From: Candidatus Poribacteria bacterium
GTDB lineage: Bacteria > Poribacteria > WGA-4E > WGA-3G
Length of the DNA: 63,369 nucleotides
Assembly (NCBI GenBank): GCA_009839745.1
Contig: VXPE01000016.1
Span: 1 to 63,369, forward strand
Direction: 5' to 3'
Part shown: positions 18,520 to 26,333 of the stretch, in pieces
How positions within the stretch are numbered: the stretch's first letter is position 1
Layout: the number at the start of each line of letters is the position of its first letter
Made by a program: the position numbers and the translations under genes
The notes under the pieces: generated by a model
What the model saw: the letters and a program-made list of their open reading frames with translations, nothing else
Told to the model about the DNA's origin: nothing
The model's database searches: none

Positions 18520-19341
18520 ATGGCAATTTTAACACAAGCACATCGTGAACACTTTGACAAATACGGTTATATGGTCATCGAAAATGCTATTCCAATTGAA
18601 CTGTGCGACGCTGTCGTTGACGCGATCTTTGCGTTCTTAGAAATGGACCCCTTAGACCCAAATGACTGGTACCGCGCACCGCACAAACCCGGGGCGGGGA
18701 TGGTAGAGATGTACCAACACCAAGCCATGTGGAATGTCTACCAGCACCCACCGATCCATCGAATCTATACCGAAGTCTACGGCACCCACCGGATTTGGGT
18801 CCACCCCGACCGCGTCAACATGAAACCGCCGAAGCACCCCGACTATCCCGAATGGGACCATAAGGGGATGTATCACTGGGATGCAGATACCTCGAAACTA
18901 CCCATCGGTTTCGGCACACAAGGTGTTCTGTTTCTGACAGACACAACCGACAACCAAGGGTCTTTTGTGTGCTGGCCCGGCGCACATAAGTCGCTGATTG
19001 ACAAGGAAAACCCGTGGGTACCGGAAATCTCGCCGGAACATTTCATTCAAGTCCCCGCGAAGGCGGGTGCCTTGCTTATATGGCATAAAGCACTGCCGCA
19101 CGGCAACGGTCGCAATACCTCCGATAAGCCACGACTGGCACAATATATGAACTTCTATCCTGTTCCCGATCCAATCGATGAGGAGCGACGGCAAGAACGC
19201 ATTACACTGTGGCGGGAGCGGCGAGCATTGGGACGAGGTCCCTATCCAGGCGACCCACGCGGTTGGGAAGCCAAAAACTATGGACCGGCAGAACTGACAC
19301 CCTTAGGACGAAAACTGCTGGGACTTGATATGTGGGACTAA
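18520..19341 (+). CDS. Phytanoyl-CoA dioxygenase (PhyH) family protein
   Basis: AAGGAAAGG precedes ATG 18520. It is a non-haem Fe(II)/2-oxoglutarate dioxygenase of about the usual size (273 aa). FDKYGYMVIENAIP is the characteristic opening. YHWDADTS supplies the HxD iron ligands, and LPHGNGRNTSDKPRLAQYM holds the distal His and the 2-oxoglutarate-binding Arg. The family hydroxylates small molecules including natural products; the substrate is unknown. Its stop codon overlaps the stop of the convergent LamG gene. Confidence 0.88.
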   Translation: MAILTQAHREHFDKYGYMVIENAIPIELCDAVVDAIFAFLEMDPLDPNDWYRAPHKPGAGMVEMYQHQAMWNVYQHPPIHRIYTEVYGTHRIWVHPDRVNMKPPKHPDYPEWDHKGMYHWDADTSKLPIGFGTQGVLFLTDTTDNQGSFVCWPGAHKSLIDKENPWVPEISPEHFIQVPAKAGALLIWHKALPHGNGRNTSDKPRLAQYMNFYPVPDPIDEERRQERITLWRERRALGRGPYPGDPRGWEAKNYGPAELTPLGRKLLGLDMWD

Positions 19342-20138
19342 TATTTCTTAAGCATCCCCCAACTCGTGGCTAATTTCCCTTGCGGGTCCACGCCGAGTGC
19401 TGCTTGTAATCCATTGTCTATGATTGCCTTGATCTGTTTTTCAGTCAAATCCACGTTGAAAATAGCGACCTCATCGAAAAGACCGAACATAAACTGGTGG
19501 TGTGCCAGAAAATCACCCATGTTAACCTCCTGGTCCTCAGCATTCGTGTCCATTGCCTGATCGCCACCTTCCTTGCCCTGAAGTTCACCGTCGACGTAAA
19601 GATCGTGATCTTGCACAGAGTCTGAACCTTTGGGAAAAACAACTGCCATGTGATGCCACTCTTTATCACAGACATCATCTGCTCCGTAATTTTGCCCGCC
19701 AGCCACCTCAACCCTCAAATTGCACTCCGCACCCCGTAGGTGCGCACGGACATAGTATTTTTCTCCCGTCAGGTTCGGTCCCCATTTCACCCACGAATGC
19801 TCTCTTGTGTCCCCTGCTTTAAACCAGAAGACCGTTGTTCTTGGATCCGTGCCACCAATGCCAGCGTAGCCGGAAACGATCAAATTGTCATCTTTGCCAT
19901 CATAGTCGAGACACTGCCCGAACACACCTTTGGTGTATTTCGCGCCAGATATCTCCCCGTCTCGACCGTTTCCAGAAATGTCCTTGGCGACCGTCCCTTT
20001 CCCTTCATCAAAGAGGTATGCAACCTCAACCGTCCCGGGATCCAGTATAGCGGCATGACTGATACTCGTAACCAGTACTCCGAAAGCGATAACAATTAAC
20101 CAAACCAGCGCAAAACTGACTCTACTTCTAAGTTTCAT
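19338..20138 (-). CDS. Secreted LamG-domain protein with C-terminal WG-x-x-K tag
   Basis: AGGAGG lies just before the ATG at 20136-20138. A signal peptide (FALVWLIVIAFGVLVTSISHA) leads into a concanavalin/LamG domain: GTVEVAYLFDEGKGTVAKD, GNGRDGEISGAKY, TVFWFKAGD, WHHMAVVFPKG, LYVDGELQG and FGLFDEVAIFNVDLTEKQI. The region after this (IKAIIDNGLQAALGVDP) leads to the tail GKLATSWGMLKKY, closely like that of the CBM9 protein at 11.6 kb. Probably a surface carbohydrate or glycan binder. Convergent with the PhyH gene and sharing stop-codon bases with it. Confidence 0.85.
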   Translation of the reverse strand: MKLRSRVSFALVWLIVIAFGVLVTSISHAAILDPGTVEVAYLFDEGKGTVAKDISGNGRDGEISGAKYTKGVFGQCLDYDGKDDNLIVSGYAGIGGTDPRTTVFWFKAGDTREHSWVKWGPNLTGEKYYVRAHLRGAECNLRVEVAGGQNYGADDVCDKEWHHMAVVFPKGSDSVQDHDLYVDGELQGKEGGDQAMDTNAEDQEVNMGDFLAHHQFMFGLFDEVAIFNVDLTEKQIKAIIDNGLQAALGVDPQGKLATSWGMLKKY

Positions 20139-20307
20139 AGTTTCCTCCTATGCAAATATATCACTGAATTTCCAATCCAAAACCTTATATTTTGATGGAA
20201 GGACCTAAGGGGGTAGTACACCAGACCATAGTTTTCTAAAAAATGGATTATAGCAAAATTGCTGAAAAATAAGCAAGAGAAAAACAGTCATAACAGTGTG
20301 ACTTTCA

Positions 20308-20337
20308 TTGATTTCACAAGTCCAAACAAGGTATAAT
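20308..20337 (+). promoter_or_regulatory. Sigma-70-type promoter for the methyltransferase gene
   Basis: TTGATT (20308-20313), an 18-base spacer and a perfect TATAAT (20332-20337) precede the start at 20395. The rest of the 256-base gap (20139-20394) holds no gene. Confidence 0.6.
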
Positions 20338-20394
20338 ATAATGTGGTTACGAGATACTGAGAAATGCATAAATCCTTTTCACATTTAATTCTGT

Positions 20395-21018
20395 ATGAAT
20401 ATACAAAAGGCATACGACACCTGGTCATCAGCTTATGATTCGGATGAGAACCGCACCCGAGATTTAGATCAGAGCGTTACCCAAAAAACGCTGGCAAATT
20501 CGTGCTATAAATCAATCCTTGAGATCGGTTGTGGAACTGGAAAAAACACCCACTTTCTCTCACAAATCGGTGAGAACGTTCACGCGATTGACTTCTCGGA
20601 AGGCATGATTTCTCTCGCCGAAGAGAAGTTGAAATCCAGCAATGTTACGTTCTCTCTCGCCGATCTTACCCGTCCATGGCACTGTGATAATGCGTCTATG
20701 GATCTTGTCGTCTGTAACCTTGTCCTTGAGCATATAGAAAACCTGGCATTCATATTCTCAGAAGCGTTCCGGGTATTGACCGATGATGGTCATTTCTTTC
20801 TCTGTGAACTTCACCCATTTAGGCAATATCAAGGGACACAGGCAAACTTTCAAACGGCTCACGGAACAATGGAAATTCAAGCGTTTGTGCATCACATATC
20901 CGATTTCCTCGACGCTGCCAAAAGCAGTGAATTCCGCCTTGAGGAATTCAAGGAATGGTGGCACGAAACAGATCAAAACAAACCTCCGAGACTTGTGTCG
21001 TTTATGTTCAAAAAATGA
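20395..21018 (+). CDS. Class I SAM-dependent methyltransferase (Methyltransf_11-like)
   Basis: The 207-residue protein begins YDTWSSAYDSDENRTRD, typical of UbiE/Methyltransf_11 relatives. Motif I is ILEIGCGTGKNTHFLS (about residues 41-56), motif II IDFSEGMISLAEEKL, then MDLVVCNLVLEHIENL and LTDDGHFFLCELHPF. The C-terminal part resembles methyltransferases acting on small metabolites. The acceptor is unknown. It is followed 33 bases later by a Stf0 sulfotransferase, so the pair may tailor a sulfated, methylated product. That link is inference. Confidence 0.82.
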   Translation: MNIQKAYDTWSSAYDSDENRTRDLDQSVTQKTLANSCYKSILEIGCGTGKNTHFLSQIGENVHAIDFSEGMISLAEEKLKSSNVTFSLADLTRPWHCDNASMDLVVCNLVLEHIENLAFIFSEAFRVLTDDGHFFLCELHPFRQYQGTQANFQTAHGTMEIQAFVHHISDFLDAAKSSEFRLEEFKEWWHETDQNKPPRLVSFMFKK

Positions 21019-21051
21019 AAGAGCAAACATTAAGAGAGGAGATTATCTTTC

Positions 21052-21852
21052 ATGGAACCACTCGCTTCATATTTGATTTGTGCAACACCGCGCTGTGGCG
21101 GGTATCTGCTGTTTGAGGCTTTGGAGAATACAGGACTTGCTGGAAATCCAGGAGAATATTTTTGGGAGGATGAACGTTGGGCTAAAGAATGGGGCGCGAC
21201 CGATTACACCGACTTCCTCAACAAAGTAAAGCAGAAAAGCACAACCCCAAATGGGGTCTTTGGAACAAAACTCATGTGGGGCTACTTTGAAAAGTTCATT
21301 AACAAAGCACTTCAAATCCCGCAATTTAGAGACAGAAATCCGTCCCCATATACAGTGCTAAACGAACTGTTTCCGAACCTGCGTTATATCTGGATCATGC
21401 GCAGAGATAAAGTCCGTCAAGCCGTATCGCTATGGAAAGGACTTCAGACATTGATCTGGTGGAAACGAACCGGTGATCCCATTCCTGAACTGGAAAAAGA
21501 ACCCGAGTACAACTTTGAGGCAATCGACTATTTCGTTCAAGAGATTGTTTTTCACGAAGCGGCATGGCAGTCTTACTTCACCGAATACCATATAACCCCA
21601 TTTACAGTAATTTACGAGGATCTCGTGCCTTTCTACGAGAAAACGGCTCTCAGGGTTATGGAGTGGCTGGAAATTTCTTATCCCGAAAATCTTGTGTTTG
21701 GTGCCAGACGCCTCCAAAAACAAGCCGACGGTGTTTCTGAGGCGTGGGGTCGGCAATATCGTGCCGATAAACAGAAACGAGAAAATGATAACCAAACATA
21801 CTCACCTTTCTCTATCACTTCTTGGGACTTCAAACCACCTAATATCCCTTGA
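21052..21852 (+). CDS. Stf0-family sulfotransferase
   Basis: GAGAGGAG lies about ten bases before ATG 21052. The 5'-phosphosulfate-binding loop is at the N-terminus (SYLICATPRCGGYLLFEAL). NPGEYFWED follows, as in Stf0 trehalose sulfotransferases. FGTKLMWGYFE and LRYIWIMRRDKVRQAVSLW match the family's 3'-phosphate-binding region. FTVIYEDLVPFYEKTALRVMEWL is the C-terminal conserved segment. Transfers sulfate from PAPS to a hydroxyl; in mycobacteria the acceptor is trehalose, here unknown. No signal peptide, so cytoplasmic. No PAPS synthesis genes are in the window. Confidence 0.87.
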   Translation: MEPLASYLICATPRCGGYLLFEALENTGLAGNPGEYFWEDERWAKEWGATDYTDFLNKVKQKSTTPNGVFGTKLMWGYFEKFINKALQIPQFRDRNPSPYTVLNELFPNLRYIWIMRRDKVRQAVSLWKGLQTLIWWKRTGDPIPELEKEPEYNFEAIDYFVQEIVFHEAAWQSYFTEYHITPFTVIYEDLVPFYEKTALRVMEWLEISYPENLVFGARRLQKQADGVSEAWGRQYRADKQKRENDNQTYSPFSITSWDFKPPNIP

Positions 21853-21897
21853 ATACTTATAAGAAAAAATGACCGATGCAAAATTTTTGAAAAAAAT

Positions 21898-21945
21898 TTG
21901 ACAAAGAGAAAAACGTGTGATATAATATTAACACTGTAAAGTTAA
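21898..21945 (+). promoter_or_regulatory. Consensus promoter with overlapping TetR operator
   Basis: TTGACA (21898-21903), exactly 17 bases, then TATAAT (21921-21926) is a perfect sigma-70 consensus. Immediately downstream, over the expected transcription start, is TTAAC-ACTGTAAA-GTTAA (21928-21945). Its core TTAACACTGTAAA recurs exactly at 22626-22638, in front of the next gene. Binding here would block transcription, implying autorepression by the TetR protein. Confidence 0.78.
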
Positions 21946-21972
21946 ATCACTCTGTAAATAAAGGTTAAAGCA

Positions 21973-22578
21973 ATGGGCACCAAAGAGCGCAGGGCAAGAG
22001 AAAAGGAACAACTGCGACAGCAAATTCTCGTTGCAGCGCGTGAACTGTTTGTCAATGAAGGCTATGAGAACATCTCCATGCGGAAGATTGCCAACAAGAT
22101 TGAATACTCTCCGACAACGATCTATCTCTACTTCAAAGACAAGGCGGATCTTTTAGATTCTGTTTGCCAGGAAACACTCCTGAACCTGTTGAACACACTT
22201 GAGCAGCTCAAAAGAGATGAGAGTGATCCGGTTGAAGCACTCAGAAAAAGTGGACGAACCTATGTCGAGTTCGGTCTCAAATATCCGCAGGATTACAAAC
22301 TCACCTTTGTCATCCGACCCCAGTTCCAGAAGGGGTTAGGTCTGGAGGAAGGATCCGTTGGCGAAAAGGTGTTCAATTACTTACGCGAAATGGTTTCTGA
22401 ATGCGTCGAGCAGAAGAGATTCCGTCAAATCGATGTCGAAACCACCGGTCAGGTGCTGTGGTCAGCGGTTCATGGGGTCACACTGCTCCTGATAGATTTC
22501 CCTGACTTCCCTTGGACCGAGAAGGACAAATTGATAGACACAGTCATTCACACGACAATCGAGGGTTTGAAGGCATAG
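21973..22578 (+). CDS. TetR/AcrR-family transcriptional repressor
   Basis: The N-terminal 60 residues are a clear TetR helix-turn-helix (ILVAARELFVNEGYEN, ISMRKIANKIEYSPTTIYLY, FKDKADLLDSV). The 140-residue helical C-terminal domain would bind an unknown ligand (EALRKSGRTYVEFGLKYPQ, LWSAVHGVTLLLIDF). A near-identical 13-bp core sits both at this gene's own promoter and upstream of the following FG-GAP/barrel pair, so it probably represses itself and that pair. It may also be co-expressed with them by read-through. Confidence 0.88.
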   Translation: MGTKERRAREKEQLRQQILVAARELFVNEGYENISMRKIANKIEYSPTTIYLYFKDKADLLDSVCQETLLNLLNTLEQLKRDESDPVEALRKSGRTYVEFGLKYPQDYKLTFVIRPQFQKGLGLEEGSVGEKVFNYLREMVSECVEQKRFRQIDVETTGQVLWSAVHGVTLLLIDFPDFPWTEKDKLIDTVIHTTIEGLKA

Positions 22579-22620
22579 GTTTAAAACTGTTTGGCAACGG
22601 GTGCCTATATTTTTTGCTTT

Positions 22621-22660
22621 ATAAGTTAACACTGTAAACTTATTTGCCTATGTTAACATA
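22621..22660 (+). promoter_or_regulatory. TetR operator plus second palindrome upstream of the FG-GAP gene
   Basis: ATAAGTT-AACACTGTA-AACTTAT (22621-22643) has perfect 7-base arms and contains the same 13-base core as the TetR promoter operator. TATGTTAACATA (22649-22660), a perfect 12-base palindrome, lies next to it. Both precede the start at 22687. A matching -35/-10 pair is not obvious. Confidence 0.65.
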
Positions 22661-22686
22661 TTCGCAAACTTGAAAGGAACATAAAA

Positions 22687-24450
22687 ATGAAAAAGCGAAG
22701 CCTATTCTCAATACTAACCCTTGGTGTCCTTCTATCTGGATACCTCAGCCTGTTTGGCGAAGAGGTTGAGCAGACCCCGCCTACCCCTGTGGAATTCACT
22801 TTCGATCAGTATGAGATCGTTATTGGCGCCACGAAACGTCAGACCGTTTTAACGGGATTTCTTCTCGGCGGTGCTATCGCGGAAATTGCTGTGGTGCACA
22901 CTGACGGGAACGACAACCGTCATTTACGCATCTACACGTTCGGCGACGGCACGTGGACACTGAAATTCAACACAACCCTGCGTCCCGAAGTATTGTTTGT
23001 CGATGTCGTAGACATCGGTGGTCGTGATCGATTAATCACGTATGGAAACGGTCGCCTGAACTGGTTTGATCCAGACTCACAGACGGAACGCTTGCTGGTG
23101 TCGGTTACTTCCAATTTCACACCACCCCGTAAAGACGAAATTCCCCATGTAGACATCACTCGGGACGTGAATGTTGACGGCCGCGATGACTTGGTAGTGC
23201 CTGATGCCGATGGTTTCTATGTGTTCATCCAGATGAGCGACGGCACGTTCGCCGACCCAGTGAAACTCGGTCCACCCACTGAGATGGAGCGGATCCTCGG
23301 TGCCGACGGATATCGATACGATCCGTGGTCTCAGAGCCGTATCTATGAGATCGACTCTGACAGAGACGGTCGCGTCGACCTGGTGTTCTGGAACGAAGAC
23401 CGTTTCAAGGTGCATCTCCAGGACAAGCGTGGGCTGTTTGCACCGAAATCCAAGACCTTCATGACCGATGTCGCATTTGACTCTGACCGGATCGCCGCAC
23501 TCACCACCGGGGACATGACAGGAAGGGTGTTGCACTCGTTGGTAGACCTGAACGGCGACGGTATCGCCGACCTGGTCGTTTTCAGGCTTTCAGGTAAGGA
23601 CATCTCCAACAAGCACTCCAGTTACGAGGTGCATTTCGGCGTGCCGACACCCGATGGCGGCACCACTTTCGCGCGAAGTGCTGACATCACATTCCGAACG
23701 GACGAGAGAATCCAGCTTGGGATGAACCGACACGACTTCAATTGTGATGGTCAGATCGATCTGATGATTACGACCATTCATACCGAGTGCCTCAAGGGAA
23801 GCCTCTGGAAGCGCATCAAGGGGTTCATGGGGGATGACATCGGGCTGGGACTTGAGTTCTACCAAATGGATGAAGGTCGCTATCTTGACACACCCAACAC
23901 GACTCGTAGCATCGCGTTGGATGGCGTACCCAGCCATCGCGAACCGGGATGGGTGCCACTGGGTGTCGTCCTGCGAGGCGCGACACACGAGATCCGGAAT
24001 ACGCAAAAAGGTTACCCGCGCGCCTTCAACACAACCTTGCGCATCGGGGATGTTACCGGTGATGGCCGCTCAGACCTGCTTATCTCGGATCATCCGCGGA
24101 TCATGCTCGTCTTCGTCGGCGTCCCGGGACCAGAAATATTCGCACGGCAGCCGCAGAAGGTGGCAGTTGCGCTTCCCAACGACGAAGAATACACACGGCT
24201 GGTGGACCTCAACAAGGATGGGGTCCAGGATATCCTCATGCATCATCCATTCACGCTACGGGATGCTCACGGAGCCCCGAAACTACCTCCAGGAACTGAA
24301 CCACACCCCAAAAAGATCGCGGTCACCTTGCCTATGGACGAACGGAATACTCGGTTAGTAGACTTCAACAAGGACAGTCAGCAGGATATCCTCATGTATC
24401 ACCCGTCTACTACTGATGCACACCGAGTGACACTATTGATCGCTCAATAA
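22687..24450 (+). CDS. Secreted FG-GAP/VCBS repeat protein, 587 aa
   Basis: AAAGGAAC lies just before ATG 22687. A signal peptide ends around residue 24. The chain has several FG-GAP/VCBS repeats with Asp-rich calcium loops (DVNVDGRDDLVVPDADG, DSDRDGRVDLVFWNEDR, DLNGDGIADLVVFRL, DFNCDGQIDLMITTI, DVTGDGRSDLLISDHP). The last roughly 90 residues contain two near-copies of a 45-residue unit (TRLVDLNKDGVQDILMHHP and TRLVDFNKDSQQDILMYHP). It is a predicted exported propeller with no visible enzymatic site. The gene is 18 bases upstream of a small barrel-like protein and is likely regulated by the TetR protein upstream. Confidence 0.8.
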   Translation: MKKRSLFSILTLGVLLSGYLSLFGEEVEQTPPTPVEFTFDQYEIVIGATKRQTVLTGFLLGGAIAEIAVVHTDGNDNRHLRIYTFGDGTWTLKFNTTLRPEVLFVDVVDIGGRDRLITYGNGRLNWFDPDSQTERLLVSVTSNFTPPRKDEIPHVDITRDVNVDGRDDLVVPDADGFYVFIQMSDGTFADPVKLGPPTEMERILGADGYRYDPWSQSRIYEIDSDRDGRVDLVFWNEDRFKVHLQDKRGLFAPKSKTFMTDVAFDSDRIAALTTGDMTGRVLHSLVDLNGDGIADLVVFRLSGKDISNKHSSYEVHFGVPTPDGGTTFARSADITFRTDERIQLGMNRHDFNCDGQIDLMITTIHTECLKGSLWKRIKGFMGDDIGLGLEFYQMDEGRYLDTPNTTRSIALDGVPSHREPGWVPLGVVLRGATHEIRNTQKGYPRAFNTTLRIGDVTGDGRSDLLISDHPRIMLVFVGVPGPEIFARQPQKVAVALPNDEEYTRLVDLNKDGVQDILMHHPFTLRDAHGAPKLPPGTEPHPKKIAVTLPMDERNTRLVDFNKDSQQDILMYHPSTTDAHRVTLLIAQ

Positions 24451-24468
24451 ACAAAAAGGAGAAAGACA

Positions 24469-25020
24469 ATGACACGCTCAATTTTTTGCACAATTTGTAT
24501 CCTTATCGGATTAACCCTCGGTTTCTCGGTTCAGGCGCATGCCACTGATCTTAACAAAAATAGTGTAAAGCAAGACAAATTCCTCACGGACGACTCGGAA
24601 TTTGGTATCGGACTTCAGGGAGCTACCTCTGAATTTGGCGGAATTAGTTTCCGCTATACCGGACTTGCACCCGTATACTTTCAAACCGTTGGACGTTTTA
24701 TTCTCAACGACCAGAATAGCGATCACATGTTAGGGGGGGGCGTTTCCTACGCTATATTTGAGCACCACGGTAGGTGGCATACATCACGCCTCTATTTCAC
24801 CTTAGAAGGGGGCTGGCGATACAATAAAGAACGCGAATTCCTTACCACCACGTTAGGCGGCGGACTCGCTTTTGGAGGCGAACTTGTGTTCTCACTCGGC
24901 GGCATCCCGCTCGGTTTGAACGTAGCTGTCGGTCAGGGGTTTGGGAGAGAAACATCCGACTCACAATCTAAAGGTATCGCTGGTGTTTACGTAGGAATGG
25001 GGATACATGCCTATTTTTAA
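24469..25020 (+). CDS. Small outer-membrane barrel-like protein, 183 aa
   Basis: AAAGGAG precedes ATG 24469. A signal peptide ends at VQAHA (about residue 25). The mature region is rich in Gly and aromatic amphipathic strands (FGGISFRYTGLAPVYF, LYFTLEGGWRYN, LGLNVAVGQGFG) and ends in Phe (GMGIHAYF), consistent with an 8-stranded outer-membrane barrel. No named family recognised. It probably shares a transcript with the FG-GAP gene, and the two may form a surface complex. Confidence 0.62.
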   Translation: MTRSIFCTICILIGLTLGFSVQAHATDLNKNSVKQDKFLTDDSEFGIGLQGATSEFGGISFRYTGLAPVYFQTVGRFILNDQNSDHMLGGGVSYAIFEHHGRWHTSRLYFTLEGGWRYNKEREFLTTTLGGGLAFGGELVFSLGGIPLGLNVAVGQGFGRETSDSQSKGIAGVYVGMGIHAYF

Positions 25021-25051
25021 TAGAGGCATTCGATTTTCACTCAGACCCGGT

Positions 25052-25085
25052 AGGAGCGGTTTCCTAACCGCTCCTGCTCCTTTTT
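25052..25085 (+). terminator. Hairpin terminator after the barrel gene
   Basis: AGGAGCGGTT (25052-25061), loop TCCT, AACCGCTCCT (25066-25075), then a T-rich run ending near 25085. It lies between convergent genes and could also be a copy of a dispersed hairpin. Confidence 0.65.
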
Positions 25086-25167
25086 CCATTTTTATGTATC
25101 CCCTCTGAATCCTCCTTATCAGGTGGACTGTAAAGGGAAATGCATAAGTCCTAAGTTTAAAAAACGT

Positions 25168-26058
25168 TCAATCCGATTTACGATGTGCTGCATTCCACTC
25201 TTCCCACGTCGGTTTATGACCTTCAGTAAGCACGACAAGCGGCACCCTATTTCCCCGCAAAGCTTTCGTTTTCACGAATTCGGCGGCTTCGCGCGCTTCG
25301 GCAGTCAAATCTGCTCGTTCAGGCGTGGGAAAGTAACGGAAGTCGATACTCCACCGGGATTTCCGCGTTGTGTTCACCTTGCTCGTATGGACGCAAAGGT
25401 TCGACATGAACAACGCACCACCAGGCTTCAGAGGAACTGGGACGGGTGTGCCACGCGCCTCGACATCTTCCTCCATCCGGACGTTTGAATCCGTGCCGCG
25501 CGCACCGTCCAGCAAACCCCAACGGTGGCTCCGGGGCATCACCCAGCAACACCCATTTTCGACTGTCGCTTCTACTAACGGCACCCATACCGTGACCATG
25601 TGGAGACCACCTGTGTGCTGCTCCTTTTTTCCGATAGTCGACTGGTCCAAATACTGGCTGTCTTGGTGCCATGGAAACGAAGTAATCACACTACCGGGGA
25701 GTTTCGTCCGTAATGCCGGTGTGCCGATATTTGAAACTTCAGGACCTAAAAGCAGGCGAAGCACATCAAGAACACCGGGGAGGTTGTAGAGATCGTAAAA
25801 CTCACGTCCATACATACCAAAACTCCAGTTGCGAGGTAATATATCCAACTCTTCGCAGATCGCCGCATACCGGCGCTCGAAGGATTCGTCTTCATAGCGC
25901 GAGGATAGTTTGCCTTCACTATATAACTCGTGGCTATACGCAGCAACTTTCGCCTTAATGAAATCTCGAATAGGTTCTAAATCCCGGTTATCAATAAGGT
26001 CTCTGACGACAACGTAACCATCACGTTCATAAGCGGTTTTGATTTCTTGATCTGTCAT
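25168..26058 (-). CDS. Phytanoyl-CoA dioxygenase (PhyH) family protein
   Basis: CAAAGGAG lies upstream of the ATG at 26056-26058. The 296 residues open with YERDGYVVVRDLIDNRDL. Iron ligands are in FPWHQDSQYL (HxD). NLCVHTSKVNTTRKSRWSIDFRY holds the distal His and the Arg for 2-oxoglutarate. VTVWVPLVEATVENGCCWVMPRSH is the family's core strand pair. It is not closely similar to the other two PhyH proteins here, so these are separate lineages and not local duplicates. Cytoplasmic; substrate unknown. Confidence 0.87.
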   Translation of the reverse strand: MTDQEIKTAYERDGYVVVRDLIDNRDLEPIRDFIKAKVAAYSHELYSEGKLSSRYEDESFERRYAAICEELDILPRNWSFGMYGREFYDLYNLPGVLDVLRLLLGPEVSNIGTPALRTKLPGSVITSFPWHQDSQYLDQSTIGKKEQHTGGLHMVTVWVPLVEATVENGCCWVMPRSHRWGLLDGARGTDSNVRMEEDVEARGTPVPVPLKPGGALFMSNLCVHTSKVNTTRKSRWSIDFRYFPTPERADLTAEAREAAEFVKTKALRGNRVPLVVLTEGHKPTWEEWNAAHRKSD

Positions 26059-26157
26059 TGACGCATCTCCTTTGGGGAAGTCACGCGATCACGATTATCG
26101 TGATGACCCGCTTCCGCCCGTCGCTGTTGCACAATCTCAGAAGATATGTTATCATGA

Positions 26158-26304
26158 ATGCTGGGCAAACGCAATATGAATATACCGCTCATGCAGGATA
26201 GCGTATTCGTGGTGCCAGAGCAGCCGGGACTCGGTGTCGAAATCAACGCAGCCGTTGCCAGAGAACATCTCATGCCTGGGTCTGACCATTTTGGGATCGA
26301 CTAA
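26158..26304 (+). pseudogene. C-terminal remnant of an enolase-superfamily (mandelate racemase/muconate lactonizing-like) gene
   Basis: The frame from 26158 to the TAA at 26302-26304 reads VFVVPEQPGLGVEINAAVAR, which matches the VP-x-x-PGLGVE-x-[ND] end of mandelate racemase/muconate lactonizing enzymes. A TGA directly precedes it and nothing upstream reads as the rest of the protein. It sits in the gap between two minus-strand genes, so it is most likely the leftover tail of a deleted gene. Similarity judged by eye only. Confidence 0.45.
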
Positions 26305-26333
26305 ATTAGCGTTCAAGAAATAAGTCAGAAAGG

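Noticed and set aside
26090-26102. CACGATTATCGTG palindrome as a defined operator
   Set aside because: Perfect but short, with a single copy and no regulator nearby; only weak support.
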